Translations under genes and position numbers: made by a program
DNA from: a virus
Length of the DNA: 40,706 bases
Direction: 5' to 3' (one strand)
Virus record (IMG/VR): IMGVR_UViG_3300042449_000759
Location: 1-40,706 of that record
Shown: piece after piece, positions 28,497 through 34,862 of the stretch
Layout: each line of letters begins with the position of its first letter
Position numbering within the stretch: position 1 is the first letter of the stretch
The notes under the pieces: generated by a model
The model's input: only the letters and a program-made list of their open reading frames with translations
Told to the model about the DNA's origin: nothing
The model's database searches: none

Positions 28497-29513
28497 ATGA
28501 CAGATAATTTATTCAAGAAAGTAGCAGTATTCACTGATTTGCACATTGGTGCTAAGTCTAATTCAACCACTCACAATGAAGATTGTGAACAATTCATTGA
28601 TTGGTTTATTGAAACCGCAAAATCCAATGGCTGTGAAGTTGGTATGTTCTTAGGGGACTTCCACCACAATAGAAGTTCACTTAATATTCTATCTATGGAT
28701 TACAGTGTACGATGCCTTGAGAAAATGGGTGCTGCATTTGAAAAGTTCTATTTCTTACCAGGCAACCACGATTTGTACTTAAAAGATCGTAGAGACGTAT
28801 GTAGTGTTATCTATGGTAAGTTCATTCCAGGGATTACAATCATTGAAAAACCAATGACTATTGGTAATGTAACTCTTTGCCCTTGGTTGATTGGTGAAGA
28901 ATGGAAAACTGTTGGTAAAACAGGTGGTCGATATATCTTTGGTCATTTTGAACTGCCTGGTTTCTTCTTAAACTCGATGGTAAGAATGCCAGATACCGGT
29001 GAAATTCGTAATGAACAGTTCAAACCATACGAACTTGGATTTAGTGGACATTTCCATCAAAGACAATCTAATGGTAATATCAACTATATTGGTAATGCGT
29101 TTCCACATAATTATGCGGATGCTGGTGATGATGCCCGTGGTATGATGATTTTAGAATGGGGTGGTGAACCTCAATATCTTTCATGGCCTAAACAACCTAC
29201 TTATAGATCATACAAGCTAAGTGAAGTTATCAGTGAACCCGATAAGTTGCTTAAAGAAGGTATGCATTGCCGTGTAACTATTGATATTCCTATTACATTT
29301 GAAGAAGCAAACTTCATTAAGGAAACTTTCATACCGCAATACAACCTTCGTGAGATGCACTTGGTTCCTTCTAAAGCAGATATCAATCCTGACTTAGCTC
29401 CAGTTGATATTAGTTTTGAAACAGTTGATACTATTGTTATGAGTCAAATTGAATCAATTGATACTGAATCATTTGATAAGAATTTGTTGATGGCAATCTA
29501 TCAAGAACTGTAG
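28497..29513 (+). CDS. 47: Recombination nuclease subunit gp47 (Mre11/SbcD type)
   Basis: 338 aa, the same size as T4 gp47. Metallophosphatase motifs appear in order: TDLHIG (D14, H16), GDFHHN (D54, H56), PGNHD (N90, H91, D92), FGHFE (H150) and GHFHQ (H185, H187). These residues bind the two metal ions used for DNA strand cutting. With gp46 it forms the SbcCD/Mre11-Rad50-like complex that resects ends for phage recombination-dependent replication and degrades host DNA in T4. It is the first gene of an operon gp47, Vsr-like nuclease, gp46, read from a sigma70 promoter just upstream. No strong Shine-Dalgarno sequence is seen; GAAGAAC at 28487-28493 is the best candidate. Confidence 0.95.
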   Translation: MTDNLFKKVAVFTDLHIGAKSNSTTHNEDCEQFIDWFIETAKSNGCEVGMFLGDFHHNRSSLNILSMDYSVRCLEKMGAAFEKFYFLPGNHDLYLKDRRDVCSVIYGKFIPGITIIEKPMTIGNVTLCPWLIGEEWKTVGKTGGRYIFGHFELPGFFLNSMVRMPDTGEIRNEQFKPYELGFSGHFHQRQSNGNINYIGNAFPHNYADAGDDARGMMILEWGGEPQYLSWPKQPTYRSYKLSEVISEPDKLLKEGMHCRVTIDIPITFEEANFIKETFIPQYNLREMHLVPSKADINPDLAPVDISFETVDTIVMSQIESIDTESFDKNLLMAIYQEL

Positions 29514-29522
29514 GTGGTGATA

Positions 29523-29927
29523 ATGAATATGCAAGAAACCTATTTGTTTGAACAGTTTCGTTCTGTATTCCCAGAGATTGAAAAGCAATTCTATATACCG
29601 TATGTTCGTAGTGGTTCAAAAAGACATTATCGCTACGACTTCCGGTATCAAAACAAGATAATTGAGTTTCATGGTGACTTCTGGCATGCGCATCCATTAC
29701 TGTATGCCGAAGACTTTGTTAATCCAACTACGAAGAAAACTGCGTTTGAAACTTGGACTTCTGATTATCACAAGAATCAATACGCCATTGACAATGGTTA
29801 TTCTTTACTGGTTGTTTGGGAATCTGATTTTAACGCCAACCGACAAGAAGTTGTTGACCGTTGTACTAATTTCCTGTTAACATCAACTATCAATCCTACA
29901 ATTACTGACTATCATGATAACAATTAA
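29523..29927 (+). CDS. Vsr-like PD-(D/E)XK endonuclease inserted between gp47 and gp46
   Basis: 134 aa from the ATG at 29523, chosen because AGGTGG lies just upstream; a GTG at 29514 would overlap that site. The sequence YRYDFRYQNKIIEFHGDFWH (residues 36-55) fits the Vsr/restriction-like core: D39, E48, H50 and the FHGDFWH turn, followed by YSLLVVWESD (93-102), the usual last strand. Related single-strand or mismatch nicking and homing enzymes share this arrangement. No GIY-YIG or HNH motif is present. It ends 14 bases inside gp46, so translation is coupled. It may help recombination as a junction or mismatch nuclease, or be a free-standing homing endonuclease that invaded the 47-46 pair. Substrate is unknown. 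Confidence 0.75.
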   Translation: MNMQETYLFEQFRSVFPEIEKQFYIPYVRSGSKRHYRYDFRYQNKIIEFHGDFWHAHPLLYAEDFVNPTTKKTAFETWTSDYHKNQYAIDNGYSLLVVWESDFNANRQEVVDRCTNFLLTSTINPTITDYHDNN

Positions 29928-31683
29928 GAATCTTACGATTAAAAACTTCCTATCGATTGGGAATCAAACTCAAAGCATTGCCTTTGACCAAGGATTACTT
30001 ACCTTAGTTTTAGGTGAAAACTTAGACTTGGGTGGTACAGATAAACGAAATTCAGTTGGTAAAACCAGTATCGTCAACGGCTTAAGCTATGCGTTATTTG
30101 GTTCTGCTCTGACTAATATCAAACGTGAAAACCTTATCAATAAGATTAACGGTAAAGCTATGTTAGCTACTGTTACGTTTGATAAAGATGGTGTTGAGTA
30201 CCGAATTGAACGTGGTAGAAAACCTAATATCTTGAAGTTTTCTATTAATGGTAAAGATCAAGTTCTACAGGATTTAGATGAAAGCCAAGGTGATTCAAGA
30301 GAAACTCAAAAGGCTATTGAAGAAATCTTAGGTATGAAACATGAGATGTTCAAGCATATTATTGCTCTGAATACCTTTACGGTTCCATTCTTAGGAATGA
30401 AACCAGGTGAACAACGAGAAATCATTGAACAGTTACTTGGTATTACCCAATTGAGTGAAAAAGCAGAAGTCCTAAAGGTTCTTGTTAAGGAATCCAAAGA
30501 TGCAATCACTTATGAAAACACCCGTATTACTACAGTACAAGCATCGAATGACCGTATTCAACAAAGTATTGAAGCCTTAATTCGTAAAGAAAAGATGTGG
30601 AATGAAACTCGTGATAGAGCAGTTGTTTCTATCAACAAAGATATTGAACGATTAAGTCCAATTGACATTGATGCCGAGATTCAAGCACAACGAGAGTATA
30701 CAGTTTGGCATACCAGTAAGAAAGAACGCGATAGTATTAACTCGTTAATTGCAAAACAATCTACTGCCGTTGAACGAGAAGAACGTGTTCTTAAGTCACT
30801 AGAGCAAGAGTTAGTTCACTTAGCAGAACATAAATGCCATGCCTGTGGTCAAGAGTTACATGACGACAAACATGAACAGCTATTAGCTACTAAAAGTGAA
30901 CAATATCAAGCTAGTGTAAAGTCAATTGCTTCACATAAAGAAGAATTAGACTTATTAGATGAAGCTATCATTACTTTAGGTGAGATTGGTCCTTGCCCAA
31001 CTGTTAAGTATGATACCCTAGAACAAGCCTTGAATCACAAGAATACAATTGCTTCACTAGAGAAAGAGTTGGCTGGTAAGTTAGCTGAAACCAATCCGTA
31101 CTTAGAACAAATCGAAGACTTGAAAACGACTGCAATTCAAGATGTTTCATGGGATAAAATGAATGAATTAGTTCGAGTTAAAGAGCATCAAGACTTTCTC
31201 TATAACTTGTTAACTAACAAGAATAGTTTTATCCGTAAACGTATCATCGATCAAAACTTGGCATTCTTGAATCAAAGACTTTCGGTTTACTTAAGTCAAT
31301 TGGGTCTACCACATCAAGTAGAATTTCAAAATGATTTATCTGTATCGATTACCCAATTAGGTCAAGATTTGGATTTCTACAACTTATCTCGTGGTGAGAT
31401 GAATCGTTTAATCTTGTCGTTAAGCTGGTCTTTTAGAGATGTTTGGGAGAACCTATACCAACCAATTAACTTGTTATTCATTGATGAGTTGCTAGATTCT
31501 GGTTTAGATTCATCTGGTGTTGAATGCAGTATCTCTGTTCTAAAACAAATGACTCGTGAACGTAACAAAAATGTGTTCTTGATTTCACACAGAGATGACT
31601 TAACTAGTAGAGTTAATCACGTGCTGAAAGTTATCAAGGAAGGTGGGTTTACTCATTATGCCACTGACGTGGATATAGTCTAA
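29914..31683 (+). CDS. 46: Recombination nuclease ATPase subunit gp46 (Rad50/SbcC type)
   Basis: 589 aa (T4 gp46 has 560). The Walker A region is the extended form seen in many T4-like phages: GENLDLGG, then NSVGKTS (G49-K50-T51). Coiled-coil arms flank a zinc hook KCHACG (C308, C311) at the middle. The ABC signature is LSRGEMNRL (from residue 491) and Walker B is INLLFIDE (D524, E525), followed by SHRDDL (His switch). It powers opening and resection of DNA ends with gp47. The ATG overlaps the end of the Vsr-like gene. The stop codon lies inside CTAAAAGATAAT and a terminator follows, exactly as at gp55. Confidence 0.95.
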   Translation: MITIKNLTIKNFLSIGNQTQSIAFDQGLLTLVLGENLDLGGTDKRNSVGKTSIVNGLSYALFGSALTNIKRENLINKINGKAMLATVTFDKDGVEYRIERGRKPNILKFSINGKDQVLQDLDESQGDSRETQKAIEEILGMKHEMFKHIIALNTFTVPFLGMKPGEQREIIEQLLGITQLSEKAEVLKVLVKESKDAITYENTRITTVQASNDRIQQSIEALIRKEKMWNETRDRAVVSINKDIERLSPIDIDAEIQAQREYTVWHTSKKERDSINSLIAKQSTAVEREERVLKSLEQELVHLAEHKCHACGQELHDDKHEQLLATKSEQYQASVKSIASHKEELDLLDEAIITLGEIGPCPTVKYDTLEQALNHKNTIASLEKELAGKLAETNPYLEQIEDLKTTAIQDVSWDKMNELVRVKEHQDFLYNLLTNKNSFIRKRIIDQNLAFLNQRLSVYLSQLGLPHQVEFQNDLSVSITQLGQDLDFYNLSRGEMNRLILSLSWSFRDVWENLYQPINLLFIDELLDSGLDSSGVECSISVLKQMTRERNKNVFLISHRDDLTSRVNHVLKVIKEGGFTHYATDVDIV

Positions 31684-31743
31684 AAGATAATTGAATCTAC
31701 TAAGCCCAGTTAATTCTGGGCTTTTTGTTGTCTAAAAGATAAT
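31680..31743. repeat. Two direct copies of the 12-base word flanking the gp46 terminator
   Basis: CTAAAAGATAAT occurs at 31680-31691, overlapping the gp46 stop codon, and again at 31732-31743, 10 bases before the -35 of the next promoter. The terminator lies between them. Confidence 0.85.
31702..31726 (+). terminator. Rho-independent terminator after gp46
   Basis: AAGCCCAG (31702-31709) and CTGGGCTT (31716-31723) pair around TTAATT and lead into a T run. Stem and loop are identical to the gp55 terminator. Confidence 0.9.
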
Positions 31744-31753
31744 AGAAAAACAC

Positions 31754-31781
31754 TTGACATTCGAAAATAATCCACTATAAT
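31754..31781 (+). promoter_or_regulatory. Sigma70 promoter of the lectin-like gene pair
   Basis: TTGACA (31754-31759), 16-base spacer, TATAAT (31776-31781). No TAAATA late box is near, so the pair is probably expressed early or throughout infection. Confidence 0.8.
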
Positions 31782-31815
31782 ACGCACAACTTAAACAAAA
31801 CTGCGGTAAATTGGC

Positions 31816-32109
31816 ATGAACGTTGAAATAGCACCAAAAGAAACTGAAGTAAGATTAACTTGGGACGAAGCTAGAATGTATTCATTTTCTCTTAATATTG
31901 ATGGTAAAACAGGATGGCGGTTGCCTGACAAAGATGAACTGAATGAAATATACCAAGCTAAAAATGATTTTGAAAAATGGTATTACTGGTCCTCTACTGC
32001 GCGTATTGTCAATCGCGCATGGAGTCATTGCTTCGCTGGTGGCTCCAGGGGCTACCACAGTAAGAACTTCAGAAACGTCTACGTTAGAGCAGTAAGAGAT
32101 TTTTCATGA
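31816..32109 (+). CDS. Small C-type-lectin-like (DUF1566-type) protein, first copy, with NNC-rich C-terminal half
   Basis: 97 aa. The pattern KTGWRLPDKDELNEIY (residues 31-46), then YYWSST (61-66) and a final VRAVRDF (90-96) is that of DUF1566/Lcl-C domains, which adopt a C-type-lectin fold and often bind surface ligands. One domain fills the whole protein; there is no signal peptide or fibre anchor. From about codon 62 codon use changes sharply: about 16 of the last 36 codons end in C (GTC, CGC, TGC, TTC, GGC, TCC, TAC, CAC, AAC), against about 4 of the first 60, whereas neighbours prefer T or A endings. Such NNC codons at the ligand-binding end are typical of diversity-generating retroelement variable regions. 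It overlaps the second copy by ATGA. Confidence 0.75.
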   Translation: MNVEIAPKETEVRLTWDEARMYSFSLNIDGKTGWRLPDKDELNEIYQAKNDFEKWYYWSSTARIVNRAWSHCFAGGSRGYHSKNFRNVYVRAVRDFS

Positions 32110-32396
32110 ACTTCGAAATAGCACCAAAAGAAACCGAGATCCGAGCAAATTGGTATGATGCCAAGTTGTATTGTTTTGCTCTTAATATAGTTGGTAAGAC
32201 CGGTTGGAGATTGCCTACCATAGATGAATTAAATGCGATATATCAATCAGATAATGATTTAGAACCCGATGGGTATTGGTCTTCGACCGAGAACGATGAC
32301 GGTGGTGCATTCGTTAAGTACTTTTTCGATGGTTACCAGTACTCAGGACTTAAGAATAGTGGTCATGGGTCGGTAAGAGCCATCCGAACAATCTAA
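32106..32396 (+). CDS. Small C-type-lectin-like (DUF1566-type) protein, second copy
   Basis: 96 aa, a tandem paralogue of the preceding gene. Both begin MNxEIAPKETE and share KTGWRLPxxDELNxIYQ, YWSST and VRA[VI]R. Similarity holds over the first ~60 residues and falls away between YWSST and VRAIR, the part that forms the binding surface in this fold. C-ending codons are also raised in this part (about 11 of the last 38) but less than in the first copy. No signal peptide or membrane segment. No strong Shine-Dalgarno sequence is seen; the start overlaps the previous stop, implying coupling. Possible roles are host-surface or sugar recognition, or an early inhibitor; unproven. Confidence 0.75.
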   Translation: MNFEIAPKETEIRANWYDAKLYCFALNIVGKTGWRLPTIDELNAIYQSDNDLEPDGYWSSTENDDGGAFVKYFFDGYQYSGLKNSGHGSVRAIRTI

Positions 32397-32430
32397 CAGT
32401 TGCGATCCATAAACCAGTAAAATCCCACCT

Positions 32431-32438
32431 GATAAATA
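32431..32438 (+). promoter_or_regulatory. Late promoter (GATAAATA) of the PD-(D/E)XK nuclease gene
   Basis: GATAAATA 34 bases before the ATG at 32472, matching the late-box consensus of this window. Confidence 0.6.
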
Positions 32439-32467
32439 GGTTCACTACTAACCAAAACAAGTGAACC
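32439..32467 (+). promoter_or_regulatory. Leader hairpin just before the nuclease start codon
   Basis: GGTTCAC (32439-32445) pairs with GTGAACC (32461-32467), seven perfect base pairs, ending four bases before the ATG at 32472. The hairpin covers the place of the ribosome binding site, and no other Shine-Dalgarno sequence is visible. It starts right after the late box, so it would form the very 5' end of the transcript. Confidence 0.55.
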
Positions 32468-32471
32468 TACT

Positions 32472-32993
32472 ATGACCAGCAAATCAAAAAACAAAGGCAA
32501 TACATGGGAACGTGAGATTGCAAATCACTTATCCTCCATTTACAATCTAAAATTTTTGAGATGCCAAGGTAGTGGTGCCTTTGTCGGAGGTAAAAACACA
32601 CAGCGAAAAGCCGTATTAGATGCTGGTCAAATCCAAAGTTTCAAAGGTGATATTATCCCACCAACCGAATGGACTTCCTTTAATAGTGAAGCCAAGAACT
32701 ATGCAGATTTTCCTTTTCATCAATTATACTCAGGTGAAGTCAAACAACTTGAAACTTGGCTAGGTCAATTGGTTCAAGTGGCAGATCCAAATGATATGAA
32801 TATTCTCATGTTTAAGATCACACGTAAAGGAAAGTACGTTGCGGTTGAATCCAACAAAGGATGGGACTTATCACACCCTCATACCAATTACACCTCAGTT
32901 AAGTTTGGCAACTGGCAAATCTTTGATTATGATTCTTTTTGGCAATATAATCATCAATTAGTCAAGCAATTAAGCACTATTTCGCCAGACTAA
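32472..32993 (+). CDS. PD-(D/E)XK nuclease (Holliday-junction-resolvase/RecB-like)
   Basis: 173 aa. The N-terminal helix [14 protein letters not shown] (E14) and the core GD60-I ... NSE73-A-K75-N match a PD-(D/E)XK active site (D60, E73, K75), with a [10 protein letters not shown] turn before it. The [11 protein letters not shown] helix and [14 protein letters not shown] strands complete the fold. Related phage proteins are often annotated as putative resolvases or endonucleases; the substrate cannot be told. It is the first of two nucleic-acid enzymes (with RNase HI) each preceded by a late-type box, and its ribosome binding site appears hidden in a leader hairpin. The stop codon is reused as part of the next late box. 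Confidence 0.75.
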   Translation: MTSKSKNKGNTWEREIANHLSSIYNLKFLRCQGSGAFVGGKNTQRKAVLDAGQIQSFKGDIIPPTEWTSFNSEAKNYADFPFHQLYSGEVKQLETWLGQLVQVADPNDMNILMFKITRKGKYVAVESNKGWDLSHPHTNYTSVKFGNWQIFDYDSFWQYNHQLVKQLSTISPD

Positions 32994-32996
32994 ATA
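32989..32996 (+). promoter_or_regulatory. Late-type box before RNase HI (ACTAAATA)
   Basis: ACTAAATA, whose TAA (32991-32993) is the stop codon of the nuclease gene. It lies 28 bases before the RNase HI start. Confidence 0.5.
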
Positions 32997-33024
32997 TCAT
33001 TTTATTCTTATCAAATGTAATATT

Positions 33025-33444
33025 ATGAAAGACAAGGTAATCGTATATACTGATGGTGGATGTATTCCTAATCCCGGAAAGGGTGGTTGGGGTGCTGTAC
33101 TCATGTGCAACAACAAAGAAAAAGAACTCTTTGGTGGTGTAGATGGTACTACTAATAACCGCATGGAACTAATGGCAGCAATCCAAGCATTAAATGCCTT
33201 AACCAGACCATGCGATGTCACAATCTATAGTGATTCAAAATATGTTGTAGATGGAATCACTAAATGGTATCCTAATTGGATTAAGAATGGTCGTACTAAT
33301 TTCGTTAATCCAGACTTATGGCATGCACTGGCTGCAGCAGCTAAACCTCACAATGTAACTTGGCAATGGATCAAAGGCCATTCAGGAATTCCTGGCAATG
33401 AACGTGCGGATGAACTGGCTATGCGAGCAATTGAGTATTGTTAA
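33025..33444 (+). CDS. rnhA: Ribonuclease HI
   Basis: 139 aa with the complete DEDD active site at positions matching E. coli RNase HI: D10 (VYTDGG), E48 (NRMEL), D70 (YSDSKYV), H119 (KGHSG) and D129 (NERADELA). It cuts RNA in RNA-DNA hybrids, removing Okazaki primers or R-loops. T4 uses a different (FEN-type) RNase H, so this cellular-type enzyme is a replacement seen in many T4 relatives. The gene lies immediately upstream of the 1.6-kb non-coding locus that looks like an R-loop or repeat-based origin, an apt neighbour. No good Shine-Dalgarno sequence is visible. A perfect 13-bp inverted repeat follows the gene. Confidence 0.97.
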   Translation: MKDKVIVYTDGGCIPNPGKGGWGAVLMCNNKEKELFGGVDGTTNNRMELMAAIQALNALTRPCDVTIYSDSKYVVDGITKWYPNWIKNGRTNFVNPDLWHALAAAAKPHNVTWQWIKGHSGIPGNERADELAMRAIEYC

Positions 33445-33448
33445 CTGT

Positions 33449-33480
33449 TTGTTGACTATTATTTTCTTAATAGTCAACAA
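33449..33480 (+). terminator. 13-bp perfect inverted repeat after RNase HI, probable terminator
   Basis: TTGTTGACTATTA (33449-33461) and TAATAGTCAACAA (33468-33480) pair perfectly around TTTTCT. The first T run is 10 bases later (33489-33494), so termination may be weak. It also contains TTGACT, which could serve as a -35. Confidence 0.55.
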
Positions 33481-33498
33481 TAAGTGCTGTTTTTCTCT

Positions 33499-33506
33499 GC
33501 TAAATA
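33499..33506 (+). promoter_or_regulatory. Late-type box upstream of the candidate RNA (GCTAAATA)
   Basis: GCTAAATA followed closely by GAGTATAAT. It would read into the tandem repeats and structured region late in infection, in addition to the sigma70 promoter at 33569. Confidence 0.4.
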
Positions 33507-33568
33507 GAGTATAATCAATCTATATCAGAACATTACAGAGGCCATCTCAAAATAAATTCACAAAAGTG

Positions 33569-33597
33569 TTGACAAGGTTCATTAACTAAGTTACAAT
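33569..33597 (+). promoter_or_regulatory. Sigma70 promoter of the candidate structured RNA
   Basis: TTGACA (33569-33574), 17-base spacer, TACAAT (33592-33597). No gene with a usable start follows for over 1.4 kb, so the transcript beginning near 33604 is probably an RNA that acts as such. The promoter is set behind a partial copy (about 33531-33567) of the tandem repeat unit. Confidence 0.7.
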
Positions 33598-33623
33598 TAA
33601 TCATACTAAAGAATTACCCAAAA

Positions 33624-33842
33624 GCAGTTTACAGAGACCATCTCAAATCAATACCGACACCAAGTCTACTTACACAAAAGCAATTACAGAGACCATCTCA
33701 AATCAATACCGACACAAAGTCTACTCACACAAAAGCAGTTACAGAGACCAACTCAAGTATTACCGACACCAAGTCTACTTACACAAAAGCAGTTACAGAG
33801 ACCAACTCAAGTATTACCGACACAAAGTCTACTCGCACAAAA
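33624..33842 (+). repeat. Four tandem 54-56 bp repeats
   Basis: Units begin GCA(G/A)TTACAGAGACCA at 33624, 33680, 33735 and 33789 and end in CACAAAA; a fifth, degenerate unit precedes the promoter at about 33531-33567. Units 1-2 carry CCATCTCAAATCAATACC and units 3-4 CCAACTCAAGTATTACC; the tail alternates GACACCAAGTC and GACACAAAGTC, as if a two-unit block was duplicated. In RNA each unit could form two mini-hairpins, GAG-loop-CTC and GAC-loop-GTC, with loops ACCAA, ACCAT or ACAAA. Confidence 0.9.
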
Positions 33843-33853
33843 GCAATTACTCA

Positions 33854-33865
33854 ATTATCTTTTAG
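33854..33865 (+). repeat. 12-base word ATTATCTTTTAG after the tandem array
   Basis: Exact copy directly following the truncated fifth unit (GCAATTACTCA) of the tandem repeats, at the join between repeats and the structured part. Confidence 0.85.
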
Positions 33866-34475
33866 GCACCCGCCAAACTTGCTCACCGAATTACTAGATA
33901 GAACATAGAAAGGTGAGAGAATTGCTAAGAAAGCCGCGCACAGGCGACCATTACGTGCCCTTAAACCCTGGTCTACTTGAATCACAGGGGATGGAAGTTC
34001 CGACATTAGCAACGGAGATATAGTTCACTACCCCACCAGATGAGTTATGGGATATGCCTTCATACAACCCATTTGAACTATAGCAAAAACGAATAACCAA
34101 GGCTAAAGATGGGTTGAGAAAACCCACGTCACGTAGATGAGGTAGCTGTTGTTTACGTGGCCACCGTCAGATTAATAAGACTGAGCTCGAGGTACCGGCT
34201 GACCGCCTCTGTAATGCTCTACATGCTACTGTGATGCGATGCTTGTACGCAGAACCCTTGGACATTTTAGTTCCACAATTAGAAATGTCCATTGTCCTTT
34301 GAATTAACCCGAGTTTTTCGGGTTAAGATGTTCAGCTCCACAACCCGCAGTGAGGGCTCCGCTGGCGCGTCGCTATAATAGATTTAATTATTGATTTTAA
34401 TAATTGTAGGAGCATATAAGATTAAATGAATTCTAAAAGATAATGTACCTAATAGATACCTGCTTAAGCCACGCG

Positions 34476-34600
34476 CACATACATTTTTAGATGCATTCGA
34501 ACCCATACATTTTAGCTGTTTCCATTCGCGCACATACATTTTAGCTTTTTACCAGATGCACACATACATTATAAACTCCATATGAACACATACATTATAA
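34476..34600 (+). repeat. Five spaced copies of a CACATACATT element
   Basis: CACATACATTTTTAG (34476), CCCATACATTTTAG (34502), CACATACATTTTAG (34531), CACATACATTATAA (34561) and CACATACATTATAA (34587), spaced 26-30 bases. They lie between two minus-oriented copies of the 12-base word. The regular spacing, near two to three helical turns, suggests protein binding sites. Confidence 0.85.
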
Positions 34601-34629
34601 CTCTAAAAGATAATTCAATTAATAACTCA

Positions 34630-34749
34630 CATCAATAAGATCATCTATAAGACCATTAATATAAACATCAATAAGATCATTAATAACATCAGTAATAAAC
34701 ATCATCTATAAGACAATCATCTTTTAGTAATCGACATCATCTATAAGAC
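34630..34749 (+). repeat. Interleaved CATCAATAAGATCAT and CATCTATAAGAC repeats
   Basis: CATCAATAAGATCAT occurs at 34630 and 34666; CATCTATAAGAC occurs at 34642, 34703 and 34738. The surrounding sequence is nearly all A, T and C on this strand and would melt easily. Confidence 0.8.
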
Positions 34750-34799
34750 ATTCATTGTTACATTATCTTTTAGTATTATCTTTTAGTATTATTCTTTTA

Positions 34800-34862
34800 A
34801 ATGGATAGCTACGTCTGGAGTTTATTCAATTATCTTTTAGTAACTAATGGATAGCTACGTCT
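34800..34862 (+). repeat. Direct repeat of a 17-base word, each paired with ATTATCTTTTAG
   Basis: AATGGATAGCTACGTCT occurs exactly at 34800-34816 and 34846-34862. Each copy is followed 27-29 bases after its start by ATTATCTTTTAG, so the real unit is about 45 bases long. Confidence 0.85.

Larger units (their letters stand above)
33604..34405 (+). ncRNA. Candidate large structured phage RNA (about 800 nt)
   Basis: Non-coding, richer in G+C than its flanks and full of compensable stems. The 5' ~240 nt is a tandem repeat array. Then: CTCACC and GGTGAG (about 33880-33920); an arm from 34019 to 34082 with a 9-bp outer stem (TATAGTTCA with TGAACTATA) and an inner ATGGG/CCCAT, TATG/CATA hairpin capped by CCTT; TGGGTT/AACCCA (34110-34126); CACGTA/TACGTG (34130-34159); GAGG, CGG, loop CTGA, CCG, CCTC (about 34190-34210); GGACATTT/AAATGTCC (34260-34290); a 9-bp TTAACCCGA/TCGGGTTAA hairpin (34304-34326); and AATTATT/AATAATT (34386-34405). 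Size and phage setting recall GOLLD and ROOL RNAs, but I cannot match either by eye. 3' end is uncertain; no T-run terminator is seen. Alternatives: a packaging or origin region with cruciforms. Confidence 0.5.

Noticed and set aside
31816-32396. A complete diversity-generating retroelement
   Set aside because: Only the codon signature is present; there is no reverse transcriptase or template repeat in the window, so I report it only as a hypothesis about the variable region.
33624-33842. Tandem repeats considered as a CRISPR array
   Set aside because: Units are contiguous 54-56 bp copies with no unique spacers of constant length, and no cas genes are near.
33604-34405. Group I intron, suggested by GGAGATATAGTTC near 34014
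   Set aside because: The site resembles a P7 strand, but its partner is a local 9-bp stem (34074-34082), no split gene flanks the region, and the other core segments were not found.
34800-34862. Short frames starting at the two ATGGATAGCTAC repeats
   Set aside because: They give 17 and 5 codons, with no ribosome binding site; the repeats are better seen as DNA sites.
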